A DNA stretch of 64,000 nt from Dipteronia dyeriana (taxonomy: Eukaryota; Streptophyta; Magnoliopsida; Sapindales; Sapindaceae), in contig CM065299.1 of NCBI GenBank assembly GCA_032871835.1, positions 186,001-250,000 of the forward strand, in the 5' to 3' direction. The position numbers and the translations under genes were made by a program. This document shows, piece after piece, positions 23,421 to 35,108 of this stretch (position 1 is its first letter; each line of letters starts with the position of its first letter). The notes below the pieces were generated by a model. It was not told where the DNA came from. It was given only the letters and a program-made list of their open reading frames with translations, and did no database searches.

Positions 23421-24023
23421 CCTTGCATCTTCCGCAAACCCCTCTGGTTGCTTCATGTATATCTCTCCCTCCAAATCTCCATGAAGAAAGACAATCTTCA
23501 CATCTAACTGCTCCAGATATAACCCTTTTGCTGCGACAATACTTAACACTAACAGGATCGTAGTTAGTTTAACAACAGGAGAAAAAAATTCAGAGTAGTC
23601 AATACCTTCAATTTGTTGGAAACCTTTGACTACGAGTCATGCCTTGTATCTCTTGGAACCGTCATGTTCCTCCTTGATCCGATACACCCACTTATTCTAT
23701 AGGGCTTTCTTTCTTTCAGGCAACTTGGCTAACTCCCAAGTTTGGTTAGATGCCAACGACTCCATCTCATCCTTCATTGCAAGCTCCCACTTGCTCGCAT
23801 CTTCTCCCTAACAAGCTTCATCATAGAACTCAATTTCTCCGGCATCTGTTAGCAGCATATAGTGCAAGTATTTCTTATTTGGTATAGGAGTTCGAGTTGA
23901 TCTTCTTAATGTACTCTGGACCTGTGTCATTGGAAAATCTCTAGGTGGGATTGGTTCTTGTACCTGGGGCTGCACACCTTACTCTTCATCATCCTGTTTA
24001 ATGTGTTCCATGATCTCTCTATC

Positions 24024-24821
24024 CTATACATCATTCGGTCCAAAAAACTCTGGCTTTTCCGGCTCAGACATCTGTGTGTTCCTGTCTTTGTACATGACCC
24101 TTTCGCTGTAGACAACGTCTCTACTTTTGATCATCTTACGGTTTTGGTCATCCCACAACTTGTAACCAAAACCATCCTCTCCATATCCCACCAAAGTACA
24201 CTTTACTGACTTGGCGTCTAGCTTACTCCTCGCATGATCTCCTACATGTACAGAAGAGACACACCCAAACACTTTAAGGTGAGAAAGTTTTACCTCTTTC
24301 GCAGTCCAGATCTCTTCTGGTATACCGAGTTCCAAAGGCTTTGATGGTCCTCTGTTGATCAAATATGCTGTTGTATTGACTGTTTCTGCCCAGAACTGTT
24401 TTGGCAGCCCTGAGTGTAGCCTCATGCTTATGGCTCTCTCAGTCAATGTTCTGTTCATCCGTTATGCTATGCCATTCTGCTGTGGGGTTTCAGGAACCAT
24501 CCTACTAAGCTTTATCCCATTTCGGTAGCAAAACCTCTTGAACTCATTGTCTTCATATTCTCCACCATTGTCTGAATGCAGCTTTTTGATCTTCAAACCT
24601 GTCTCATTCTCAACCCTGGCTTTCCATCTCTTGAAAGCATCAAATACCTCAGACTTGTATTTTAGAAAGTAAACCCATACCTTTTTGGAATGGTCGTCGA
24701 TGAAAGTGACGAAGTACAGTTTACCTCCGGTTGATGAGACTGAAGCTGGACCCCAAACATCAGTGTGCACTAGTTCCAGCTTCTCTTTTACTGGAGTTCT
24801 TCCGGTTCTCTTGAAGCTCAC
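24024..24821 (-). pseudogene. integrase of the copia element
   Basis: Two open pieces, 24462-24821 and 24024-24458, are separated by a stop. The core shows LVHTDVWGPA, VTFIDDHSKKVWVYFLK, KLHSDNGGEY and PETPQQNGIA, so the D,D,E residues can be traced. The second piece continues with the conserved NRTLTERAISMRLHSGLPK and FWAETVNTTAYLINR. Confidence 0.9.
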
Positions 24822-24869
24822 TCGCTTCTATTTTCCTAGAATGCAACTCTCACATAAATCAATTTCAAC

Positions 24870-26272
24870 GGATTTTAAATCTGGCAACTTACATTCTGAA
24901 TGCAGACACTTCAATCCTTGAGAACTTATGTGCCCAAATCTCTGATGCCACAAGTTCGGATCGTCTTTGCTTTCCGCCATAGTGACTGAACCACACCCAT
25001 CAGTGGTTGTGTAAAGCGACCCATTCTTACTTCCTCAGGCGATTGTCATTGCACCTTTTGAAATCTTCCACTTATCACCTGTGAAAGTCGTCACAAAACC
25101 ATCTGACGTCAGTTGCCCAATGGAGATAAAATTCTTCCTTAAGTCCGGTATATGTCTCACATTGTCGAGCTTCCAAACTAACCCTTACAGTTGAATCTCC
25201 ACATCTTCCTTTCCGGTAATGTCACATGCTTGATCGTCACCAAGATACACTTTACCCATATTTTCGGAGACGTAATTCTCGAGCAATTCCCTGTGAGGTG
25301 TGGCATGGAATGACGCTCCTGAATCCAAGATCCATAACTCCGTCTTACTTTCCAACCAGTAGATGAGGTAGTCATCTGACTCCTCCGATACACAATTCGC
25401 ACTGCTCTTGCCCTTATCTTTCTTCTCAGATCTACACTCATACGAGAGATGGCCTTTCTTACCACAATTCCAACATTCAGCATCCCTTTTGCTTCGTTGC
25501 TGGTTTCCCGAATAGTTAGCCTGATTTCCCGAATAGTTAGCCTGATTTCTTGATTTGGACTTACCTCTAGACTTTGATCTTCCCCGTTGACTTGTGTTTC
25601 GATTTCTGTCTCTGCCTTCTCTAACTTCCAAACTCAATGCTGAAGATGTAGATGCCCCTGATCCCTCTTCACGCATCTTGATCTCTTCCGTCATGATCAT
25701 GTTTATAACCTGATGAAGATTTAACTTTTCTTTCCCGAACGAGTTGGCAATCGACTGGCATGTCATTTTCTAACTTTCTGGCATTTGGGTGAGTAGAAAC
25801 CCTGCCATAAACTCCTCATCAAACCCCATAGATAAAGAACACAACTCGTCCTTTACTTCATTAACTGGTTCAGAAAATCTTTAAAGTTTTGACCCTCTGC
25901 CATCTTCAAGGTTGATAACTTCTTGACAAGATGGACTTTCCTTACCGCAGAAGGCTGTTCGTACAGGTATGATATGGTATCCATTAGATCTTTGGCTGTC
26001 TGTTGATCCTTTACGTTGAAGGAGACATGCTTTGTCAAACTGAGACGAATTGCTCCCAATGCTTTCCTGTCTAGGAGTTCAAGGTCATCATCATCTATGT
26101 TCTTCGGTTTCTGTTTATTTTTCCAATTTTCATCAGTCATATCCTTTGGTCTCTCTTTTATTGGCCAATGCAAATCCTTCTGGTACAGATAATCTTCCGT
26201 CTGTATCTTCTAGAAGCTGAAATTCAAACCATTGAATTTCTCAATCTTGTGCGTTTCCTTCTCTGACGCCAT
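24870..26272 (-). pseudogene. gag and protease region of the copia element
   Basis: The likely start is the ATG at 26272 (MASEKETHKIEKFNGLNFSF), which runs into a stop after 20 codons where Trp is expected. Downstream are the gag segment LGAIRLSLTKHVSFNVKDQQ at 25853-26173, the zinc knuckle CWNCGKKGHLSYEC near 25435-25475 and the protease site WILDSGASFHAT near 25310-25340. A further stop follows the protease segment at 25185. Confidence 0.88.
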
Positions 26273-26329
26273 CTCCACGACGAAATCGATGACCTCGAGA
26301 GAACCTAGATTTGTGTGAATAATATGCCC

Positions 26330-26350
26330 CAACCCGGAACTCTGATACCA
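26330..26350 (-). promoter_or_regulatory. primer-binding site of the copia element, tRNA-iMet type
   Basis: On the minus strand, two bases after the 5' LTR, the sequence is TGGTATCAGAGTTCCGGG. TGGTATCAGAG is complementary to the 3' end of plant initiator tRNA-Met and is the usual primer site in copia elements. Confidence 0.92.
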
Positions 26351-26352
26351 AT

Positions 26353-26966
26353 TGTTGTCGAGAAGAAATTGCAAACACAAAATAGAAAGCAATAATAAAA
26401 GAAGACACAAAATATTTTACGTGGTTCAGCAATTTGCCTACGTTCATGAAGCGCACCGCACTCAATCCACTATATCTCAGAGTTGATTACAATCTCTCTG
26501 TCTCTCTTTCAGTCTCTCTACAATTGCTCTCTCTAGAAATTTTTCTCACACACTACACACTATTTTTCTATTCTATTCTTCTCTATCTTTTAAGTACAAA
26601 TAATGGTGGTATTTATATGAGAGCACTAGGGTTAGTCAAATCCCAATTGGAATCTATTTTATATTCCAATTACTTGTGCGCGCAGGATTTTCTCTTTCCT
26701 CACGAAACCCGTCTCTACCACGGTCTGGACCGCCGTGTGGGCACATGCCTGTGCCGAGTTCCACAATGTGTAACACGCCTGTGGAACTCCGCTCCACAGA
26801 CTGCGGTGTGTGAATTTTGTCTGCGCCGCGGTACGCACATCATGTCACCTTTGGAATTCTTCGTTGTGTGTGCTGCGGTCTGGGTCATTGCCTCCACCGC
26901 GGTCGCCGCCGCGCCACCTGCCAGAGTTGTTTTCTTTACTTGTTTCTGGCTTCACAGAACCCAACA
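26353..26966 (-). repeat. 5' LTR of the copia element
   Basis: 614 bp. It shares ends and overall sequence with the left LTR. A plus-strand open frame across it (26434-27006) is only the GC-rich LTR read by chance. Confidence 0.9.
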
Positions 26967-27157
26967 AATCTTTGATACGAAGCTTCGTAGAAAGAATACA
27001 TCTTGACTTGAGAGTTGACTGACTAGCAATTACATGAAGCATCACGTATCCATTTGGTGAATTGTTTGCAGATATCTAATATCTGCCTATAAAAACCATC
27101 TCAATTCCATCCACTGCCATGCTTACCCTCTACTAGAATTTCTATAAAACCATCATT

Positions 27158-28833
27158 ATGGGGTTATCGTTTTCAAGTTTCTTGGTGTTTATGCTCTTTG
27201 TTTTTTCACCTCTCGGTTGCTGCTCCTGGGCACCCTCTCTGCCACGATGATGAGCGTTTTGCCTTGTTGCAATTCAAGCAAAGCCTTCTCATCGATAAAA
27301 ATCTTTGTTCTTATTATTATGAAAGTTATCCTAAAGTTGCTGCTCATGGGATGGTGTCCGGTGCGATAAGGACACCGGTCACGTGGTCGGACTGAACCTC
27401 AGCCGCAGCTGTCTCCATGGTTCTATAAACTCTACCAGCACGCTGTTTCGTCTTGTCCATCTTCAATGGCTCAGCCTTAGTTGGAATAACTTCACTGGTT
27501 CTACAATTCCTTCTGAGATCAACAACCTTTCCAAATTATCACATCTAGATCTCTCTTCTTCTGTCTTTTCTGGTCAAATACCATCAGAGATTCTGGAGCT
27601 TTCCCACCTGGAATACCTTGATCTGTCAGAAAATTTTGACGTTCAAGGAAAAACATTGAATCAACTCGGTGCGCTTGATTTGTCTTACAATAATTTAAGT
27701 GGTGCGCTTCCACCATGTTTCGGCAACTCTAGTTACAACCTAGTATTATTGGGTCTACAAGGAAACAATTTTGATGGAAGCATTCCTGAAACTTTCGTGA
27801 CTGGGCCAAACCTAAAGATGATTGATTTAAGTCACAACAAGTTGCAAGGAAAAATTCCAAAATCATTGGCCAATTGCACATCCTTGGAATTTCTTAATCT
27901 CGGATATAACCAAATCACAGATATTTTTCCCTCTTGGTTGGAAATTCTTCCAGAATTAAAGGTTCTTATCTTGACTTCCAACAGATTCCACGGTGTTATA
28001 ACAGATCCAAAGAGAGATTTTAATTTTTCCAAATTGCAAATTATACATCTCTCTCACAATTTGTTTATGGGTGAGCTTCCATCAAAATACTTCCATTGTT
28101 GGAATTCCATGAAACTTGTCAACGGAAGCGAGCTAACATATATGGAAAACACACTCTATCCATCTTCATTTTTTGTTAGTGCCTATTTTGACTTTGCAAG
28201 CTATGCTTATGCATTCGTGATGAATAACAGAGACATAGAGCTAGCATATGGGAAGATCTCGAATAAGCTCACAGGCATTAGTCTTTCAGGAAATAAATTC
28301 ACAGGCGAGATTCCAGCTTCCATTTCAAATTTAAGAGCACGTCAATTTGTCGAATAATAATTTCCATGGTTATATTCCATTATCTTTGGGTAACCTAAAA
28401 GAGCTAGAATCATTGGACCTCTCTAATAACAATCTCTTAGGGAAAGATTCCTCAACAATTAGTGGCACTCACGTCCCTTGCATTCATTAATGTATCACAT
28501 AATAATCTCAAGGGACGTATACCACAAGGTTACCGGTTTGATACATTTGAAAATAGATCATTTGAGGGAAACCCTAGATTGTGTGGAAAACCTTTATCAA
28601 AAATGTGTGAAAATTTGGAGGCTTCACAGCAAGAAGAAGATCGAGGCTCGGAGTCTAAATTTGCATTTGATTGGAAAATAGTTTTGGTTGGGTCTGTGAG
28701 TGGGCTGGTTGTTGGAGTAATCCTTGGAAACGAATTCTGCACAGATATAACCGAATGGGTTGCAATTGATGAGATTGAAGAGAATGTGGGGACAGGTTTA
28801 GTTGATGCGTTAGTTTTTCTTCCAACAACTTGA
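27158..28833 (+). pseudogene. Cf-type receptor-like protein (LRR-RLP), degraded
   Basis: From the ATG at 27158 a signal peptide (MGLSFSSFLVFMLFVFSPLG) leads, after a frameshift near 27220, to the LRR N-terminal cap CHDDERFALLQFKQSL. A second shift near 27335 restores CCSWDGVRCD and then VVGLNLSRSCLHGSI with LRRs to about 28345. Further shifts at about 28345 and 28443 join the last repeats, the RIPQGYRFDTFENRSFEGNP block, LCGKPL and a membrane segment (IVLVGSVSGLVVGVIL). Only about a third of the usual number of LRRs is present; the jump after YLDLSENFDVQGKTLNQLG implies a large internal deletion. A TATA-like CTATAAAAAC lies at 27086. Intact relatives sit at the plasma membrane and sense extracellular ligands; this copy cannot. 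Confidence 0.88.
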
Positions 28834-29068
28834 AGTATTGGTCCTCACGGTAAATGGTTGCCATAGTCCAAATTTCATCTTGCAAGTCTCGATAGAATTC
28901 AAATATTATATAAACCCATTAATTACATTCATATCTTATATTATATATCTCCATTAAAAAAAATATTATAAACCTTAATTTTGATGATAAATCCTAATTT
29001 TTAAATAATTTGCACTTGGTCAAATCCTGAACTTTTCTTGTTAAATAATATAATATGTCAGATATAAT

Positions 29069-29106
<38 letters not shown>

Positions 29107-32100
29107 AACTATTTGATTTTATATTTTTTAATCTCAAAACTTAGAAGAACTATGTTTCTTCATTGTTATTTTTTTTATTATGTTTTTCTTTTCCCTTCTT
29201 TTTTTTTTTGGATTTTTTATTTGTTCTCATACATTTAGAACATCAGGTGTTGCATTATATCAAAAGATTAAGTTTATTTTTATCGAAGAGCTTACGTATT
29301 TATCATTTGTGAGATTGGATGTGTTAATAACTTAAAAGAGTTTATAAATAAAATGTAAAATGAATACATTTATTTAATTAATAGGGGTGTTATTGATATT
29401 AAGATGAGTGTTTATAGTAATAATTTAATTTTAAGTTTTAGACATAAATGCAATTATCGATATAAGTGTGCTTATCATATTCATAAATGATAATATTCAT
29501 AAATGATAATATTTACAACCATTTTGTAATCAATTCAAATAATAAAAAAAAAAAACATTTTAAAGAATTTATAACATATATTTTAATGTTTTATTTAAAT
29601 TCTATGTAACCCCACATTAAAATATATTAATGTCTTGGACCCCTAATTGAATATGAATTTTAAAGGTTGTAACAACAAATGTTTTGAATTTGTGTTTTTA
29701 AAGATTGTAACTCCTACTTTGTATTTGAATTTGTAATTAAAATAATTAATATTGTTATAGGTTTCAAAACTTTTATTCTAACACGGATTTGGATTAATCA
29801 TATGAACAAATCGTTAGAAAATGAATTACTAAACGGATATGATCTTTAATCCTAAATAGGGACATGGAAACTGATTGTATTTACTTTTTAATTGGAAGAA
29901 TTACATAATGTAGCCTCAATTATCATATAATTTAATTAACTTTTTGAAGTTTTTTTTTTTTTTTTTGTGTCAAGGGAACATATAATGTAATCAATCCAAA
30001 CTTGAATAACTGATAGTTTGATGCACCAAAGTCATCACTGCTCTGTGTGAAAAGTATATATATCCAACACAACAGAGATCAAATTTTATGTTTTGCCAAC
30101 ACTCTTGAATTAATTGAGGGTTGTGGAAATTGATACCAATAAAATTTATTAGTAAACTCATTTTTATAAGTACATTCATGTTTAAAATTTTAAAAATAAA
30201 TATTACTATAAGTATTCATCCTAATACTGATATTACCCTCAATTAAATAAATATATTTATTTTAATACGTATTATTTATAAACACTCTTAAATTTTTATT
30301 ACACCCAATTTATAAAAAAAAATCATATTATTTTTAGAACCAAATCTTCTTTTAATGATGATCTAATTTATTTTTGGAAATATCTCGAATGTATGAGCCT
30401 TTTAAAAGGGAATATGTGGATGATGTCAAGAGATTTTCAATATGAAATTCTCTTATTTACACACAGTTATCTTTAAAAAATAAAACTTATTGATATGTAC
30501 AACTATCTTAAAAAAACAAAAAATCGTGTTGATATTTATAGCTATCGTTAAAAAAAACCGTTTATTGATACAGTTAATAACTATACATAAAAGAAATATA
30601 AAAATAATATGATAATCATGTGATAATGAGAAAGTTTGATACTTGAAATAAAATTTGAGTTTAATTAGGGTTTATCCTAAAAATTAGGACTTATCATATG
30701 TTAGGGTTTATCATAAGTTTTTTTAAAGGTAAGTTTTTTTTAATAAATAAATGTAGTTGAAGATATGGATGTAATAAATGAACGTATAAAGTATTTGGTT
30801 TATTTTCAATTAAAATAATTTTTCCTTATTGATACATTTCTATTGGGATATTTTGTTAATTAAGTTTTTTAATAAAATATGGATATACAAATAAGTTTTA
30901 TGGGTATCGGCAACCTTAATTGAGATATTATATTGATCGTATCTAAACATGGGTAAAATTCACGAATGATCATCTTGGGATTTTATTATTTATTTGTCAT
31001 GCTAATCTCTAAATTTAACCGCTCCTAATGTGATCCGGTGGTATATAAAATGGCGACCGGAATATTAGTGGATTTAAAATTTATTAATTTAAAACACAAC
31101 CTAGTAGTATTGACATTTTCCAACACTTGAAAATTTAAAAATATTGTAATTGGCTCTAAGTATTTTAACTCACGGATACAATATAAATTTATAATCAGGA
31201 TAGAATTAAGAGTATTTAGATCTATTTATTATATGCCAATTCATTCATCTATAATCCAAATAAGGAAATTATTTGACTCCCCTATTATTCATTTTGCTCA
31301 TAAGTAAACATTTTTTGAACTCATATGACAGGTTTGACCAATTGATTAAGCGATTATAAAGATATTCTAGCTTCATCAAACAATCAATTGTACACATGTC
31401 TTAACCGATACTTATTTTCTCTTTGAATAGTTTTCTTAGAAATTTACATGAATCGATTAAATACTCTTATCTTCCTAGTATTTGTTGGATAAATGAGATT
31501 TAATTTAGTACTATGTTATAGATAATTAGATACTTGTAACAATTTTTCTTTTTAAACAAAATCAAATTGTTGAGAAACAGGGTTTTTACAAAATGGAACA
31601 ACTTTGTTTAACTTGATTACAACACTCGCACACAAGTAAACTTATATTTTAAGATGCATGTGTATTCCAAATCGATATGTAGTTTAGGTAATCTATAGCT
31701 CTTAAGCTGTATAAAGAATTTTTGAAGGTGCAAGGATATTATTGTTGAAGTCGAGAATGGAACCAATTTCATGTATTTTATTTTAACCGAGTTGATCCAA
31801 TGTAGACACAGAGACCGTAAAATTTAACATTCTTGTGAACCAGTGATGAATGAGAATATTTTGTTTGTAACTTGTCTTGGAGCTAAACTTATACCATGTT
31901 TGATCTTTTCATTTAACACTGATCGACACTTAATATGTTTAATTTAGTTAGTAAAAAAAAGTACAATGGCAGCCATGGTATTTGTAGGCATCTATCAATT
32001 AAATAATATTGGTGGATGTAAATCAACAAGGACAACCATTGCGGTGATAAATTAATCATACTATAATTCATTGATAACGATATTCAATTTAGAACAAAAA

Positions 32101-33512
32101 AACCAACCTGTCATAAAACACTCGTATTTAGAATAATATAAATTTGAAATATTATTGAATTATTAATTTACATATTAGAGTTGTCTTTGATATATTAAAA
32201 TGTTAATATATAACAAACAATAGTTAAAAGGATATATGTATAAAATTATTTATTTTCAAATATTTATAACTTAAAAAAAACAAATAACTTATCATTTATA
32301 TTCAATTTTAAATGAAAACAAACAAACATATTTTCAAATTTTTAATCACTATTAAGTTTTTAATAACAACTAACATTATTCGATTTTCAGACAAATAATC
32401 AAACAGATTGTTTTTTTTTTTAATTATTATAATATTTTAAGATTGTTGGAGGCCGTGCGACTTGAATCACAGGCAAAGGCAAAGGCAAAGGCAAATGGGC
32501 AAGCATACTATGAGTCTATGACACAGTTATATAAATATGATAATTGCAATCTGATCCCTCAACTTTAATAATAATATAACTTTCTTTCATTTTTTTTTAC
32601 CATGACAAAATCAATCCTTTTTAGTATTTGAATTACTTATAATTTTATACATTATTTCCTACTCTTATATATACGTGAGTTTAACCACTATACAATTACT
32701 GTATAATTAGTTAATTACATAACTGATTTTCAATCATTGAATTTCAATCTAAATGTCTACAGAAATTAAAGATTTGAAAATTTATAAGATATTAAAACTA
32801 AAAGGAAATAACATTCTCTTGTAAATACCCTTATAACTATACAAGAACTACATAGTAGCTAAATCCGTGTGCGTGTATATATATTAATTTTTATTAGGTA
32901 CTCATTATAACAAATTAAAACTTTATTTACTATTTTATCATGTAATAATTATCTTGTTTTGAGGTGGTTCTTATTGTTTACTCTACATAGTTTATTTACT
33001 CGTAATTTTTCTATTTGAACATTAAGATTGTTTTTATCAACTTCCAAGATCTTAGGTTTGGGAATATAAATTAATAAATGTTTTTAATCTTTATTTTTCA
33101 AGCTTGTGTTATTATATATTTATTATTTGTGTAGGATGTTATGTGTTAATATGGTTTTGATGAATTTATTTTATTCGTTTGTTATTTAAATTTGTTCAAA
33201 AATATTTACAAGTTAATTTGGTTTGATATGAATATTATAAAATTAAATTATAGGAATATAAATAAATGTTTTTTTAAATATATCGATGGTACAATGATAT
33301 TTTAAATATTTTATATGAAATTTATATTATTAATTAGTAACTACTGAATGAGATAGTTCATCTATGAAATAAGATGGAAGATCATTTTCTCACAAAATCT
33401 TTGATTATGTATAGTAAAATAGAAATCGTAAAGAAATTTAAATAAATTTGACTATAGATGATTTTTAAAGTACAAAATAGAGTCGACTTCTATTTTGATT
33501 ATCAAAGTTAGT
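28834..33512. other. AT-rich gene-free stretch
   Basis: About 4.7 kb of very AT-rich DNA without long frames of coding character. It holds a (TA)n microsatellite at 29071-29099, a short run of AGGCAAAGGCAAAGGC near 32473 and many A/T runs. No gene, RNA or complete transposon was recognised. Confidence 0.6.
29071..29099. repeat. (TA)n microsatellite
   Basis: An uninterrupted TA run of about 14 units. Confidence 0.95.
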
Positions 33513-33669
33513 GTTTTTTGTTTTTTGACAATATCTATTAATTCGGGACCATATATTTTTTTAAAAGTTTTCGTTATTGGTAGGAATCGAACCGTTGACC
33601 TGAGAGTCATTTACCCAATTCCCAAACTCGTACATCTACCAACTGAACTATACACCCATATTGGCATTC
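33513..33669 (-). mobile_element. tRNA-derived SINE-like element
   Basis: On the minus strand the 5' part begins near GGGTGTATAGTTCAGTTGG (box A-like TAGTTCAGTTGG at 33639-33650) and has a perfect pol III box B, GGTTCGATTCC, at 33583-33593. An unrelated body and an A-rich 3' tail (GTCAAAAAACAAAAAACAC) follow. Imperfect flanking repeats, TCAAAGTTAGT at 33502-33512 and TCAAAGTAGT at 33670-33679, look like a target duplication. Total length is about 157 bp, short even for a SINE. The tRNA part does not fold as a functional tRNA by inspection, so a SINE is more likely than a tRNA gene. Confidence 0.65.
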
Positions 33670-34167
33670 TCAAAGTAGTAAAAATTAAAAGAATAAATGA
33701 TTAGTATTATTTTTTGTCTTGACCACTCTAAAGTCAAAATCCTAGCTTCGTCTCTGACTTGAATCCATAACTTTATGGATATAGGTGTGAGGGGCTGAAT
33801 CAATTTCATCTTGACTATTTTGATTGATAATTAGTAAAATAGTATAATGTTTTATTAGTTCACTTAGTTGAGACTTGAAAGAACTGATAGATGAAAATGT
33901 AAGGTCCCGTTTTGCAGCTGTTTTTCAGTCCGTTTTTGTTTTTATTTTTTAAAAACGCGTTCGTTAACCGTTTTTCATTTTATTTTTTATTTAAAAAAAA
34001 AAACAAAACCAGTGTTAAAAGTGAAAGATTTGAAAAACATAAAATACTTATTTTTCGTTTTTCGTTTTTCGTTTTTGTTTTTCATTTTATTTTTCATTTT
34101 TTTATATTAAAAAAAAATCTGAAACCATTAATTGTACTGTTATACATTTCAGAATAATTTATTTCCA

Positions 34168-34279
34168 ACTAAAATTAAAAATATTCATACAATAATATAT
34201 ATACATATAATATAATATTATAAAATATTAATATATAATATTTTATAATTATATAAATATTACGAAATATTATTCTATG

Positions 34280-34343
<64 letters not shown>

Positions 34344-34372
34344 ATGAATACTTTTAGTCTAGTTTTTTTTTT
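34168..34372. repeat. AT-rich inverted repeat (hairpin) with (TA)n core
   Basis: The left arm (AACTAAAATTAAAAATATTC, continuing ATACAATAATATAT) matches the reverse complement of the right arm ending in TTATTGTATGAATACTTTTA followed by GTCTAGTT. The centre is nearly pure AT, with a (TA)n run at 34280-34337. It could be a small palindromic MITE or a cruciform-prone microsatellite; no clear target duplication was found. Confidence 0.65.
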
Positions 34373-34630
34373 CTTTTAGTTTTTTAAATCCTCTAACTAA
34401 TAATGATATATGGTTTGGTTGGGTTTGGATTTAACCATACATGATTATGTGTGGTTTGGTTGGGTTTGGATTTAATACATGCGTGAGACAGAGAGTGATC
34501 CAATTTCTTGAAGAAGACACGAAGGAGACGTAAACAGAAAACTAAATGCGGGCCACAACTCATTTAACAGTTCAAGCAATGAATGATAATGATTCTGTGT
34601 AAATTATAATCATATATAATATAATTAAAT

Positions 34631-34906
34631 TTAAATAAATAAATTAGAATGATAAACATAATAACTCATTTGTTTAATATTGAAGTAAACCCAACAGAAC
34701 GGAACAAAACAACAAACGTGGGTTCTCAGACTCAGAGTCTTATAAGTTATCAAAAACATTTGATAGTTCAGTTTTTGTGCACGTGTCACACTATGATTGA
34801 GTATCTCGACAACTTCAAATATGGGGCGTAGCCTATTATAGAGTTCCTCGATCCGAACCCATTTCTGTTTATCCTTGTTTGACGGCTTGAAGTTGTGTTG
34901 GACCAC
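34631..34906 (-). pseudogene. possible hAT transposase fragment
   Basis: A minus-strand frame with a genuine ATG at 34906 reads KQKWVRIEELYNRLRPIFEV then VEILNHSVTRAQKLNYQMFL. The spacing resembles the region of plant hAT transposases (RICESLEEPER type) around W..IEELC.FL.PFYE. No other transposase domain is visible nearby. Alternatively it is an unrelated chance frame. Confidence 0.3.
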
Positions 34907-35108
34907 CTAGGAATCACTTCTCTTGCAACACAGCCTTGTCTTTGAAAGCAAGATCATTTCTACAACTTGCCCGGTTTCACTGTTTCACAGCACTATAAAT
35001 TCATCAACAGAAAATCATCAAATAGTTCTGCTTTGTTATATTCAGTTTCTAAAAAAAAAACAAGCCTGTTCCTTTTTTTGGTTTTTAATATATATTTTCA
35101 ATCTCTTC

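Larger units (their letters stand above)
21515..26966 (-). mobile_element. Ty1/copia LTR retrotransposon, defective
   Basis: The LTRs at 21515-22151 and 26353-26966 both start TGTTGTCGAGAAG and end CCCAACA, with the 5-bp duplication AATCT at 21510-21514 and 26967-26971. On the minus strand the order is gag, protease, integrase, reverse transcriptase, RNase H, the copia order. The primer-binding site next to the right LTR is initiator-Met type and the polypurine tract lies next to the left LTR. The LTRs differ in length by 23 bp and at many positions, so the insertion is older than the gypsy element. Stops and frameshifts occur throughout. The protein style resembles TNT1-94/Tork-type elements, which is a tentative lineage call. 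Confidence 0.94.

Noticed and set aside
26434..27006. Long plus-strand open frame of 190 codons
   Set aside because: It lies almost entirely within the copia 5' LTR, runs antisense to the element and has no coding similarity.
33575..33655. Functional tRNA gene on the minus strand
   Set aside because: Boxes A and B are present, but the acceptor and anticodon arms do not pair well by eye, and an A-rich tail and flanking repeats favour a SINE.
33900..34135. MITE starting GGTCCCGTTTTGCAGC with TTTTTCGTTTTTCG repeats
   Set aside because: The start looks like some plant MITEs, but no matching inverted end or target duplication was found; it may be simple-sequence drift.
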